The position numbers were made by a program, and so were the translations under genes. A stretch of 64,000 nt of DNA, taken from Beggiatoa leptomitoformis. GTDB lineage: Bacteria > Pseudomonadota > Gammaproteobacteria > Beggiatoales > Beggiatoaceae. The DNA lies in NCBI RefSeq assembly GCF_001305575.3, contig NZ_CP012373.2:1-64000 (forward strand), given 5' to 3'. Positions 7,092-14,827 of this stretch are shown in pieces. Numbering within the stretch: the first letter of the stretch is position 1; the number at the start of each line of letters is the position of its first letter. The notes under the pieces were generated by a model. That model was not told the DNA's origin and ran no database searches. It saw only the letters and a program-made list of their open reading frames with translations.

Positions 7092-7228
7092 ATTGCACAC
7101 TGGCAAGTTCTGATGACATCAATTTGGTGATGGGGTTGTTGTCAACCGCTTTGTTTCTATCGTGGTTTATGGCATTACAAGCAGGGGTTTTATTACGGCT
7201 TATCATGCCTAAGAAACGGAGAAGATAA
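7088..7228 (+). CDS. Small phage membrane protein 2 (46 aa)
   Basis: Codes for MNCTLASSDDINLVMGLLST followed by a membrane helix and a basic end (MPKKRRR). It is chained by 4-nt and 1-nt overlaps to both neighbours. Its C-terminal half resembles the preceding protein. This is a minor coat-type candidate. Confidence 0.65.
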   Translation: MNCTLASSDDINLVMGLLSTALFLSWFMALQAGVLLRLIMPKKRRR

Positions 7229-7578
7229 TGAAAACCTGCCTATTTATGGTGCTTCTTTGCTTGTCTAACAGCCTTTATGCGGTGGAGTGCACAACGGCAT
7301 CGCGTGGGGTTATCTGTCAGGTGGTTAAAAATACCGATATGACCCCGTATCTGTTAGGGGTGGGCATTTTGATTTTAACCCTGATTCCCGTTGCCATTGT
7401 CCTCAATTATGCCTATGGGTTAATTACCTTTTTTTATCCCACGTTTTTTATGGATAGACGCGAAAAACGGATTTATCAAAGTCGGCTTGACCGTGCATGG
7501 GCGCAAGTCGAGTCCAATGGGACAAAACGCGATTATTACCGCTTGTTACGCGAGAGAAAACAAGCAAGGTTTAAATAA
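7228..7578 (+). CDS. Phage membrane protein with signal peptide
   Basis: 116 aa. The signal peptide is about residues 1-17, then a two-cysteine segment (CTTASRGVICQ), a membrane helix (about 35-60) and a long basic cytoplasmic tail. It belongs to the coat gene block by tight overlap. No family recognised. Confidence 0.65.
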   Translation: MKTCLFMVLLCLSNSLYAVECTTASRGVICQVVKNTDMTPYLLGVGILILTLIPVAIVLNYAYGLITFFYPTFFMDRREKRIYQSRLDRAWAQVESNGTKRDYYRLLRERKQARFK

Positions 7579-7643
7579 GATTTCATATGAAAAGGTTTTC
7601 AGTCCTTAAAACTGAATTGACATTTAACTTTATTGAGGTATTT

Positions 7644-7898
7644 ATGAAAAAGTCTGCTTTTAAATGGTCTGCACTTTTTATTGCGTTATTTCCCTTACTT
7701 CTTCAGTCCGCTTTTGCTGCGGTCACTTGTACGGGAACAGCAGGATTAACCCCTTGCGAATGGGCACAAGAAGCTAACTTTGACGAGTTCTTGCTGGCAA
7801 TAGGGGCGTTATTATTAGTTATTGTCCCTGTGACGGTGGTACTCATGGGTGGCGGTAAAGTTTTACAAGTCTTGGGCTGGCGGAAAACAAGCCTTTAA
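7644..7898 (+). CDS. Candidate major coat protein (pVIII-like), core A
   Basis: 84 aa from the ATG at 7644, preceded by TTGAGGTATTT. The signal peptide runs from MKKSAFKWSALF to QSAFA. The mature part has an acidic start (EWAQEANFDEF), one membrane helix and a basic end (GWRKTSL). This acidic-hydrophobic-basic layout is typical of filamentous-phage major coat proteins. A longer frame from 7587 lacks a ribosome-binding site. Confidence 0.7.
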   Translation: MKKSAFKWSALFIALFPLLLQSAFAAVTCTGTAGLTPCEWAQEANFDEFLLAIGALLLVIVPVTVVLMGGGKVLQVLGWRKTSL

Positions 7899-7944
7899 TC
7901 AGTAAACATCAGGGGGGTTATGCCTCCCTGTTTAGGGTGTAAAC

Positions 7945-8034
7945 ATGGACATACCCACAATTTGGCATTTATTTTTTGCATGGTTTGGGGTGTTGTCGGG
8001 TTATATCACGCTTAAAGGTTTAGGGTTGATATAA
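7945..8034 (+). CDS. 29-aa membrane peptide (pVII/pIX-like size)
   Basis: Codes for MDIPTIWHLFFAWFGVLSGY plus nine further residues, almost wholly hydrophobic. Its stop is directly followed by the ATG of the next gene. Filamentous phages carry tip proteins of about 30 aa in this position. Assigned by size and place. Confidence 0.55.
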   Translation: MDIPTIWHLFFAWFGVLSGYITLKGLGLI

Positions 8035-9918
8035 ATGTACCGCTACACCCTACTTGCCCTCGTTTTGTTTTCTGTTGATGCGCGGTGTGGTTTACCAATG
8101 CCCGCACCTGCGCCGTCCCCTTTACCCTATATTTATGTTGAATCAGGTTCTACGATGCTTGAAAGTATGGTAGCGGGTGGGGAAATTCAAACGATAACGA
8201 CACGAACAGCGGGTTCAGTCATAGAAAAGGTGGTTGTCGAGTCTTTGTCTGCCGCTAATGAGGCAGTTTATAGTGCAACGCTTAGACAAGGAACGGTTGT
8301 TTCTCTTACTAACATAACGGCTCAAACAAGCGCATTAGAGTTTTCAGGAGCGACAACTGCACGGGTTGCTACACTCAGCGGTAGTTCTCTGGCAAGCGTT
8401 GCGGGTTTAGGTCTTTCGGCTTATGCATTAGGGCTAACGGTAGGCTTATTGTATGAAACAAATGGCAATGTTTATGAGGTAGCGGATTCACTCCGTTTAT
8501 ATTTTGTTGGCACACCGCCTATAGATGTACCTAATGCAACGGTTTCTCCGTCTAATTTGTATGCGCCCTTATTAAATCCTGTGATTGTAAGTAACAGCAC
8601 GGGAGTAGATATTTCCGGTATCTATGTTGATTTTAGTAATTTAAATTCTCCTGATGAAGCTTATACCAATGAATTAGTAAGCCAACTTTACGCTGTTTTT
8701 TTTGATGGTGCGGGGGGGGATATTAAGCCTTTTTTAGCTACGCCGTTTGTGCCTAATGCTGCGGGTATTTGTCCTGTAGGTATGTTTTCTTATTCAGGTA
8801 TTTATGCTAAAAACGGCGCTATTTGCTTATCGGCTTATTTGAAAGATTATCTTCAACCTGTGTTCCGTTATGATACAAATCAGGGAGAATATGGTTATCC
8901 AGATTATGATTATAGCTATGGTTATTCTTCTTATAACGCCCATTATCAAAATTATAACTCAACGACAAAACAATATTATTGGACTAATGACCCTACCTAT
9001 ACGGATATTATCGGTTATGACTTCCCAACGTGGTTTATTAGTGGCTCTTACCATTATTATTCGGGTCAGGCTACATCACAAGGTCAAGGGCTATATTATT
9101 ATGAAACAACTAAAACCCGAGACAAGGGCATTCAACTTCATGCTGATGGGCTTTATTATTTACACCCGAGTTGTTTTTGGAGTCCTACTAAAGACTTAGC
9201 AGGGTTGCGTATTACTAGCGAGTGTCAAGCCGCCTTTAGCGGTAAAATTAGCGAATATTCCCTATTATCTCAGCATGTTGGTGTACCACAAATTACTTAT
9301 CTTACTTCTTCTACTGGCAATGTTAAGCGGGATTTTCGGATTGATACAGTTAAAGACCAAGAAGAGATTACGGGGTTTGTTCTGTCACAAGATGTTAAAT
9401 TTCCGCTTTTACAACCGACTCCTGAAGGGGATACTCATTTAGTTGTACGTGACCAAGTAGAGTATGCGCTTAATCCTTTGCAACCAACGGCTTTAAACCC
9501 TTATCCTTACCCCTATTTCCGTCCTAATCCTTTACCTGACATTATCCCTTTTCCCCTCCCGCGTTATATTTCCCCTCATCGGATAAGACGGCTTACGACT
9601 TTACCCAAAGATATTTGTGGTACTGCAACACAACCTTGTAGCGTAACAGGTGAGCTCGCTCCCCTCCCTGATAGTTATGGTTATGAGTTTCACTATGACC
9701 CTACGTTTCCCTTTGCAGTGCCTAAAGTGCCTATTGTATCGACTTGTGCTTCAATTCCCTTAGATTTTTCTAGTCTGCATCTTATTGACAACGTGTCTTT
9801 TCCCGTTATTCATTTTTCCCTACATTGTGACTTACTAAATCCTTATCAAAGTGTTGCCCGTCCTGTTTTTAAACTCATTTGGTTATTACTATGTGTCGTT
9901 ATTGTGTTATCTGCTTAA
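8035..9918 (+). CDS. pIII-like adsorption/minor coat protein, core A
   Basis: 627 aa. A signal peptide (about residues 1-18) precedes a Ser/Thr-rich region. A Tyr/Asn-rich stretch spans about residues 280-365, and a Pro-rich linker about 480-520. The C-terminus carries a paired-cysteine domain ending in a membrane anchor (KLIWLLLCVVIVL). Position before the pVI-like and Zot-like genes matches OrfU/gIII. The last 110 residues are echoed by the next protein. Host-receptor binding by the N-terminal part is inferred. Confidence 0.7.
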   Translation: MYRYTLLALVLFSVDARCGLPMPAPAPSPLPYIYVESGSTMLESMVAGGEIQTITTRTAGSVIEKVVVESLSAANEAVYSATLRQGTVVSLTNITAQTSALEFSGATTARVATLSGSSLASVAGLGLSAYALGLTVGLLYETNGNVYEVADSLRLYFVGTPPIDVPNATVSPSNLYAPLLNPVIVSNSTGVDISGIYVDFSNLNSPDEAYTNELVSQLYAVFFDGAGGDIKPFLATPFVPNAAGICPVGMFSYSGIYAKNGAICLSAYLKDYLQPVFRYDTNQGEYGYPDYDYSYGYSSYNAHYQNYNSTTKQYYWTNDPTYTDIIGYDFPTWFISGSYHYYSGQATSQGQGLYYYETTKTRDKGIQLHADGLYYLHPSCFWSPTKDLAGLRITSECQAAFSGKISEYSLLSQHVGVPQITYLTSSTGNVKRDFRIDTVKDQEEITGFVLSQDVKFPLLQPTPEGDTHLVVRDQVEYALNPLQPTALNPYPYPYFRPNPLPDIIPFPLPRYISPHRIRRLTTLPKDICGTATQPCSVTGELAPLPDSYGYEFHYDPTFPFAVPKVPIVSTCASIPLDFSSLHLIDNVSFPVIHFSLHCDLLNPYQSVARPVFKLIWLLLCVVIVLSA

Positions 9919-10328
9919 TGTTATTTACGACTGCGCTCTATGCTGCTGATGAGCCTACGTCTGTTTTAGACTGTGGAATTGAGGGTAAACCCTCTTGTAC
10001 CGTCACGGGTGAAAAAGTAACGATTCCTGAAGACTCTGAATTACAAAGTGACTACCAAGGGCGATTAGATGACTATAAAGACGGCTTTCATCCTGATGAA
10101 AATAATAGTAATTACTTTTTAGGGTTCAAAATTCCTAAAACAGCCTCTGTTCATTCTTGTCCGCCGTTACTCTTTGACTTTTCAAACGTATCCTATGCGG
10201 GCGTGTCGTTTCCTGCGGTGCAATTTACCTTGTGGTGTGATTCTTTGGAAGCTACGGAATCATTGGGTAGGGCTATATTTTCTTTAGTGTGGCTTTTAAG
10301 CGCGTTTATTATTATCTTGGGGGCTTAA
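9891..10328 (+). CDS. Short pIII C-domain-like paralogue
   Basis: 145 aa from the ATG at 9891 (a TTG four codons earlier is possible). A signal peptide (MCRYCVICLMLFTTALYA) leads into CxxxGKPSCTVTGE. The C-terminal domain with C-P-x-LxFDFSNVS...VSFPAVQFTLWCD and a membrane anchor matches the end of the 627-aa protein (IPLDFSSLHL...VSFPVIHFSLHCD). The gene overlaps its neighbour by 28 nt. It looks like a duplicated pIII anchor domain with no receptor-binding part. Confidence 0.65.
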   Translation: MCRYCVICLMLFTTALYAADEPTSVLDCGIEGKPSCTVTGEKVTIPEDSELQSDYQGRLDDYKDGFHPDENNSNYFLGFKIPKTASVHSCPPLLFDFSNVSYAGVSFPAVQFTLWCDSLEATESLGRAIFSLVWLLSAFIIILGA

Positions 10329-10329
10329 T

Positions 10330-10653
10330 ATGGGTGCGGTTATTGTTACATTAGGACAGGTCTTTTTAAGCGGTATTCAAGCGTTCTTTTTATGGGTTGT
10401 GCAGTGGTTTTTTATGAAACTGCTGTTTTTAACCGCGGTGTTTGTCATTGTCGATTTTTTCTGGCCAATCTTAATCGGATTATTTCCTTCCTATTTAACG
10501 GATGCCTCTGAAATTCAACAACTGTTCGGGGTGTTCCCGTCTTGGATTATGTACCTTGCTTATTGGACGGCTTTCTCAGATTTCGGTTTTGAGTTGGTTA
10601 TCTCTGCCATGATAGTTCGTTTTACTATCCGTCGCTTGCCTTTGATTGGGTAG
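10330..10653 (+). CDS. pVI/Ace-like minor coat protein (DUF2523-like)
   Basis: 107 aa, strongly hydrophobic, about three membrane helices (residues 10-30, 32-55, 70-95) and a basic end (RFTIRRLPLIG). Size, topology and position between pIII-like and Zot-like genes match Ace/pVI proteins. Confidence 0.7.
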   Translation: MGAVIVTLGQVFLSGIQAFFLWVVQWFFMKLLFLTAVFVIVDFFWPILIGLFPSYLTDASEIQQLFGVFPSWIMYLAYWTAFSDFGFELVISAMIVRFTIRRLPLIG

Positions 10654-10656
10654 ATT

Positions 10657-11769
10657 ATGTCGATTACTGCTATCTGTGGCTTGCCTAGACATGGCAAAAG
10701 TTATCAAGTCTGCTCCCAATTTATCCCACAAGCGATTTTAAAAGGACGCAATGTTATTACCAATATTCATGTTTTTGAGGATGAAATACATGCTTATTTG
10801 TTGAGTAAACATAAAAACCTTACGCTTGAAAACTTAGGACGGGTGCGAATTTTCCAAGATGATGAATTAGATAAACCTAACTTTTTCCCAACAGAAGACA
10901 ATTTAGGTAAAGATTGCACTATTGGTGCAGGCGATTTAGTTGTGATTGATGAGGCGTGGAAATACTTCGACACAGGGGCAAAAGTTTCACGCAATGCCTT
11001 AGCCTTCCTGCGTTATCACGGCCATTTTAAGAATCCTTTAACAGGGGTGACTTGTGACGTGGTTTTAGTAACGCAAGATGTTACTTCATTACCACGGGGG
11101 GTAAAAAACCTTATTGAGCTAACGTTGGTAACAATTAAGCTCGTCGAGGCAGGATTACGCAACGCCTACATCTTGCAACATTTTCAAGGGGGCGTTACTA
11201 AAGGGCGTACCGCTACCAGAATTACAGAAACACGAGAAGTTTATAACAGTGATTTCTTTAAGTTTTATAAATCACATGATGGTGATGTTGCCATTCAAGC
11301 CAATGAGCAAGTTGTCGATAAACGTCAAGTTATTTGGAACAGTAAATTTTTTAGAATGGTTATTCCTCTCGTCATCTGTATGTTTTGTCTAGGCTTATAC
11401 ATATTTTACCGCATTATATCGGGAATAGAACAAAAAGCGCATGATAAAGATGAACCTTTTCAAACCCCTGTCATGTCTAATCCTTCTGTTAAAAACAACA
11501 CCGCCAAAAACAACACGTCTAAAAACAAAAAACTTGAGCCTGCCTCTTCGGCGTATTCCGTGATGGGTTATTACGTCGTTAAAGAAACCCTTTATGTTTG
11601 GATTTATAACGGTCGCCCGCGCTTGTTGATTAATCCTAAAGACTTCCGTATTCAAAATATGCGGCTTGAGGGGGTCTATAAAGAGGAAATTATCGACAGT
11701 TTTACAGGGGCTGAATATGGAAAAGACGATAAGTCATTGGATTTAAAAATCCCTAAGCTGAATCAGTGA
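10657..11769 (+). CDS. Zot/pI-like assembly ATPase, core A
   Basis: 370 aa. Walker A GLPRHGKS (residues 8-15) and Walker B LVVIDEAWK (about 93-101) define the Zonular occludens toxin / pI N-terminal ATPase. A single membrane helix follows at about 230-250 (VIPLVICMFCLGLYIFYRI), then a periplasmic part. pI drives virion extrusion at the inner membrane together with the secretin encoded next. Confidence 0.9.
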   Translation: MSITAICGLPRHGKSYQVCSQFIPQAILKGRNVITNIHVFEDEIHAYLLSKHKNLTLENLGRVRIFQDDELDKPNFFPTEDNLGKDCTIGAGDLVVIDEAWKYFDTGAKVSRNALAFLRYHGHFKNPLTGVTCDVVLVTQDVTSLPRGVKNLIELTLVTIKLVEAGLRNAYILQHFQGGVTKGRTATRITETREVYNSDFFKFYKSHDGDVAIQANEQVVDKRQVIWNSKFFRMVIPLVICMFCLGLYIFYRIISGIEQKAHDKDEPFQTPVMSNPSVKNNTAKNNTSKNKKLEPASSAYSVMGYYVVKETLYVWIYNGRPRLLINPKDFRIQNMRLEGVYKEEIIDSFTGAEYGKDDKSLDLKIPKLNQ

Positions 11770-11776
11770 GCGCGTT

Positions 11777-13111
11777 ATGTACCGTTTTTTAATGATTTAC
11801 CTGTTGTCCTTTTCGGTATTTGCCGTTGAAACGGGAAAAGCACCTGCGGGCTTGTCTATCAGTTTTGAGCGCATTGATATTCCTACGCTCTTGGACATGG
11901 TTTATACCGACATCCTGCAACAAAGCTATTTAGTCCATAGTGATGTTTTAGCGAGAAAGGATTTAATCACGGTTCGCCTACGTGCGGGGTTTCCTATTGC
12001 ACAGCTCGACGGGTTCATGCGTAACCTATTATTAAGCTATGGAATTACAGTAGAGAAAAAAAAAGAGTACCTGTATTTTAAACCGCTTCAACCGACTAGC
12101 CAAACAATACCCTTAGAAACCTTTTTTTATGTTCCGCGTTATCGTTCTGCCGATTATCTGCTAAATCTCTTAAAACCTGTTTTACAAAACTATCTGACCG
12201 TTCCACAAGACACGATTGCAGATTCAACGGGTTCTCATGCGGAGGGTATTGCAGCAGGTTCACAAGTGGGCGTTAATCCACTGGCAAAAACGGCTTATTC
12301 AACAGAAAATAATGATTCTTTAATTTTGATTGTGCCACAAGACAAAGTGAGTGAATTAAAAGTGCTTATTGAACAGCTAGACGTGCCTGCTAAACAAGTG
12401 CATGTCCGTGCTTATGTCTATGAAGTCACCAACAATAAAAACGAAAACAGCAATGCTTTACAGGTGGCTATGAATCTTTTAAGCAGTAAGTTACAAATTA
12501 ATATCGGGGCGTTGCGTTCATCTGGACAAACAGCGGTGTTAAATACGGGCGATTTTGATTTGATTTTTAATGTTTTTTCTACAGATACCCGCTTTAAAAC
12601 TGTTTCCAGTCCTTCGCTTTTTGTCCGTTCTGGCGAGTCTGCCCAGTTTGTGGTTGGAACGGAAACACCCGTGCTAACAGGGGTTTCTAATACAGATAAA
12701 TATCAGGCGCAACAAGTCGATTATCGGACAAGTGGGGTGGTGTTTAAGATTAAGCCTGTTATTTTAGAAGACACTATCGATTTAGATATTCACCAACAAG
12801 TCAGTAGTTTTGTTAATACCACTACAGGGGTTGCAGACAGTCCAACACTTTTAAAACGTGAAATAGCGACACGGCTTAATATTCAAAACCGACAATTAAT
12901 TGTTATCTCAGGACTAAGAGAAAACAAGCTTCAAGACGATAACACCTATTTTCCATTTACCAGTTGGTCTATGGGGTCTGAACAAAGTGAACAAACCAGT
13001 GACATTATTATGTTTTTGTACTGTGAATTAATGGATGAGGTTAATCAGGGGCAACGCTTTGCCTTGTCACATAATTTAGACGATTTCATTATTTCCTTGC
13101 CTGATAAGTAA
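11777..13111 (+). CDS. Secretin (pIV-like), core A
   Basis: 444 aa with a signal peptide (MYRFLMIYLLSFSVFA). N-domains are followed by a secretin domain: SPSLFVRSGESAQFVVGTET (about residues 279-298), SGVVFKIKP, LKREIATRLNIQ and a LIVISGL strand. It should form the outer-membrane exit channel for phage A. It lacks an obvious lipobox. Many small inoviruses instead borrow a host secretin, so this is a fuller gene set. It ends 4 nt from the convergent gene. Confidence 0.9.
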   Translation: MYRFLMIYLLSFSVFAVETGKAPAGLSISFERIDIPTLLDMVYTDILQQSYLVHSDVLARKDLITVRLRAGFPIAQLDGFMRNLLLSYGITVEKKKEYLYFKPLQPTSQTIPLETFFYVPRYRSADYLLNLLKPVLQNYLTVPQDTIADSTGSHAEGIAAGSQVGVNPLAKTAYSTENNDSLILIVPQDKVSELKVLIEQLDVPAKQVHVRAYVYEVTNNKNENSNALQVAMNLLSSKLQINIGALRSSGQTAVLNTGDFDLIFNVFSTDTRFKTVSSPSLFVRSGESAQFVVGTETPVLTGVSNTDKYQAQQVDYRTSGVVFKIKPVILEDTIDLDIHQQVSSFVNTTTGVADSPTLLKREIATRLNIQNRQLIVISGLRENKLQDDNTYFPFTSWSMGSEQSEQTSDIIMFLYCELMDEVNQGQRFALSHNLDDFIISLPDK

Positions 13112-13115
13112 GGTT

Positions 13116-13589
13116 TTAAACAGCTATCAAAAATAGGTTTTCCAGTTCTGCCAACAAGAGCCGTGCATGTTGCCAGCGGGGGGAGGTTGGGTGGGCTTGC
13201 ATTTTAAAGGTCGCTAAAACCGTTTTTAAGCCGCTTATTTTTGCCTCTGCAATCTCCAGTGACCGCTTGCACGTTTCCAGTTCCGTTCCCAGTTCTTCCG
13301 CTTTGGCTTCTACCGTTTCCAACTCCGCGCGGTTCTCCTTCAGCTCTGTTTCCAGTTTTACGATCTGAACGTTTTCGACAAGGCTTAATTGTCCAGTGGG
13401 TTCTGCAGGTATTGCTTCGCCGTTCTGAATCAGGGTTAATTGCACGGGTTCGCGTTGCCGTTCTCTGCCAAGATGTTCAGCTATCAGGTTTAAAACTTCT
13501 TCCGCTTTCTCCGTTGGGACTAAACGCAGGTATTCGGTGATTTCATTCATACGATTTGCAGGGATTTTTGAAGCTCTGGCGGTTCTCAT
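13116..13589 (-). CDS. Coiled-coil chassis protein, right end of core A
   Basis: 157 aa. The N-terminal part has a short helical domain (EYLRLVPTEKAEEVLNLIAE), the shared block REPVQLTLI..GQLSLVENVQ, a Glu-rich coiled coil (about residues 78-120), and a conserved tail HPTSPRW.HAR.LLAELE. The element B paralogue (36388-36882) matches throughout. GGAG precedes the ATG. It faces the phage core in both elements. Function unknown. Confidence 0.75.
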   Translation of the reverse strand: MRTARASKIPANRMNEITEYLRLVPTEKAEEVLNLIAEHLGRERQREPVQLTLIQNGEAIPAEPTGQLSLVENVQIVKLETELKENRAELETVEAKAEELGTELETCKRSLEIAEAKISGLKTVLATFKMQAHPTSPRWQHARLLLAELENLFLIAV

Positions 13590-13669
13590 GATAAAACACT
13601 CCTAAACGTTGATTTTAAGGTTTTCCCTACCGTCCCCCTGTGTATTGGGTTGGGTAGGGGTGAAATGAT

Positions 13670-14233
13670 TTAAAATAGACTGATTTGTGCAGGCTTAACG
13701 TTTTCTGTCCGTTTGATGGTCTTGGTTTTTTTGACCGTTTCCATTACCTGCGGTTGTTCTTCAGCGGGTTCTGTTGTTGCCTGTGGTTCGAGTGCCACAT
13801 TCTTGTGTTCTGCTTCGTTGGCGGGTTCTTCAAGCGGTTTAGTTTGGGATATATCGAACACACTAATGATTGTGAAAAAGTGAACTGTAGCTTTTTCGCT
13901 GTTGTTTTCAGTGACAATCTTTGTTAATTCTTGCGTGGGTATTTTGTTATAGTCGGTGGCGTTTTCGGGTTTCTTCTCCCCCTTTCTGGGCTTGCGGGGT
14001 GCAAGTATTTTTAAAGACTTCTCGCCCTTATTAACAATGCGTCCTTGTGCTTTCCACTGATTGAATCCGCCCACTTTTGAGGGGGTGGCTTGCCCGCGTT
14101 CTTTGCATTGTGCAACTAAGAGCGCGCGATTTTTTTCACTTAACAGGTGGTTTTCGGTGGTATAGATACGAGGTAGAACCGTATAGAGCGGGGTTTGATT
14201 GGGGGTATTGCTAAAATCGTTAGCAGTGGTCAT
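13670..14233 (-). CDS. ArdC-like ssDNA-binding / antirestriction N-domain protein
   Basis: 187 aa. Residues about 15-125 resemble the ArdC N-terminal domain: GGFNQWKAQGRIVNKGEKSL, an ILAP segment and FFTIISVFDISQT. The metallopeptidase domain of full ArdC is absent. Instead there is a Glu/Pro/Thr-rich tail ending in QISLF. ArdC proteins coat incoming ssDNA and block restriction. It lies beside a restriction-modification gene. GAGG precedes the ATG. Confidence 0.7.
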   Translation of the reverse strand: MTTANDFSNTPNQTPLYTVLPRIYTTENHLLSEKNRALLVAQCKERGQATPSKVGGFNQWKAQGRIVNKGEKSLKILAPRKPRKGEKKPENATDYNKIPTQELTKIVTENNSEKATVHFFTIISVFDISQTKPLEEPANEAEHKNVALEPQATTEPAEEQPQVMETVKKTKTIKRTENVKPAQISLF

Positions 14234-14511
14234 AATTAAAACCTCATTAGCTCCCTTGTCTGTTTCCGCAGGTAAGGGGTAAAAAGTTGATATTTGAGTC
14301 TATGAACCCGTTGCGCTTACTTTGCCGTTAGCTCAGCGGGTTTTTTATTGCTTGATTACGTGGTAATTTTACCATTTTTCACCCCTGTTTTACAAGCAAA
14401 AAACGCAATTAAATATATATATTTCAAAGACTTCGCTTGTGTCCAGAAAAGGCATTGCGCTGTTAGCTGTGCGTAGCACTCCTTCGTCTTAACTAACAAA
14501 CAACCTTCCTT
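14234..14511. other. Non-coding spacer with one GTGCTACGCA repeat
   Basis: No gene seen. A reverse copy of the CTACGCA repeat lies at 14466-14483. A short TTAGCTCAGCGGGTTTTTTAT stretch at about 14329-14348 may be the T-rich side of a weak terminator. Confidence 0.4.
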
Positions 14512-14775
14512 CCTTATTTCGTTTTCCCGTCTTTTATTCCCCCGCGTCATTAAGCTCGTCAAGGCTAGGACTACTTAACGACTCGATAACCATATCGTTT
14601 TTTTCCCACTGTCAAATTTTTTTTTAATCTTCTCCAAACGATAGATTAAAAGCGGCCGGAAAAAAAAATTTTACTGTGGGAAAAAAATGATTTATACAAT
14701 TTAAGACGTTAAGTAGTCCTAGCCTTGACGTTTGCTTAATAGCGGGGGAATAAAAGACGGGAAAATGAAATAAGG
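14512..14775. repeat. Large nested inverted repeat (69-nt arms)
   Basis: Outer arms at 14512-14580 and 14707-14775 are near-perfect complements (both contain GTCAAGGCTAGGACTACTTA or its reverse). Inner arms at 14598-14625 and 14659-14687 (TTTTTTTCCCAC..GT..AAATTTTTTTTT) and a core TTTTAATCT/AGATTAAAA (14622-14630, 14642-14650) continue the symmetry. The whole 264 nt could fold into one cruciform. A decayed arm is present at 37385-37445. Confidence 0.8.
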
Positions 14776-14812
14776 CTTTGTTTTGACTTTTTTATCAGTC
14801 TGCACAAAGCCT
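14773..14812 (-). terminator. Terminator after the restriction-modification gene
   Basis: Stem AGGCTTTG (14773-14780) with CAAAGCCT (14805-14812). Read leftward it runs into a T-rich stretch. Similar in sequence to the terminator at 17998-18040, including a shared GAAATAAGGCTTTRTTTTGA string. Confidence 0.6.
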
Positions 14813-14827
14813 AAGAGAGAAGAGTCT

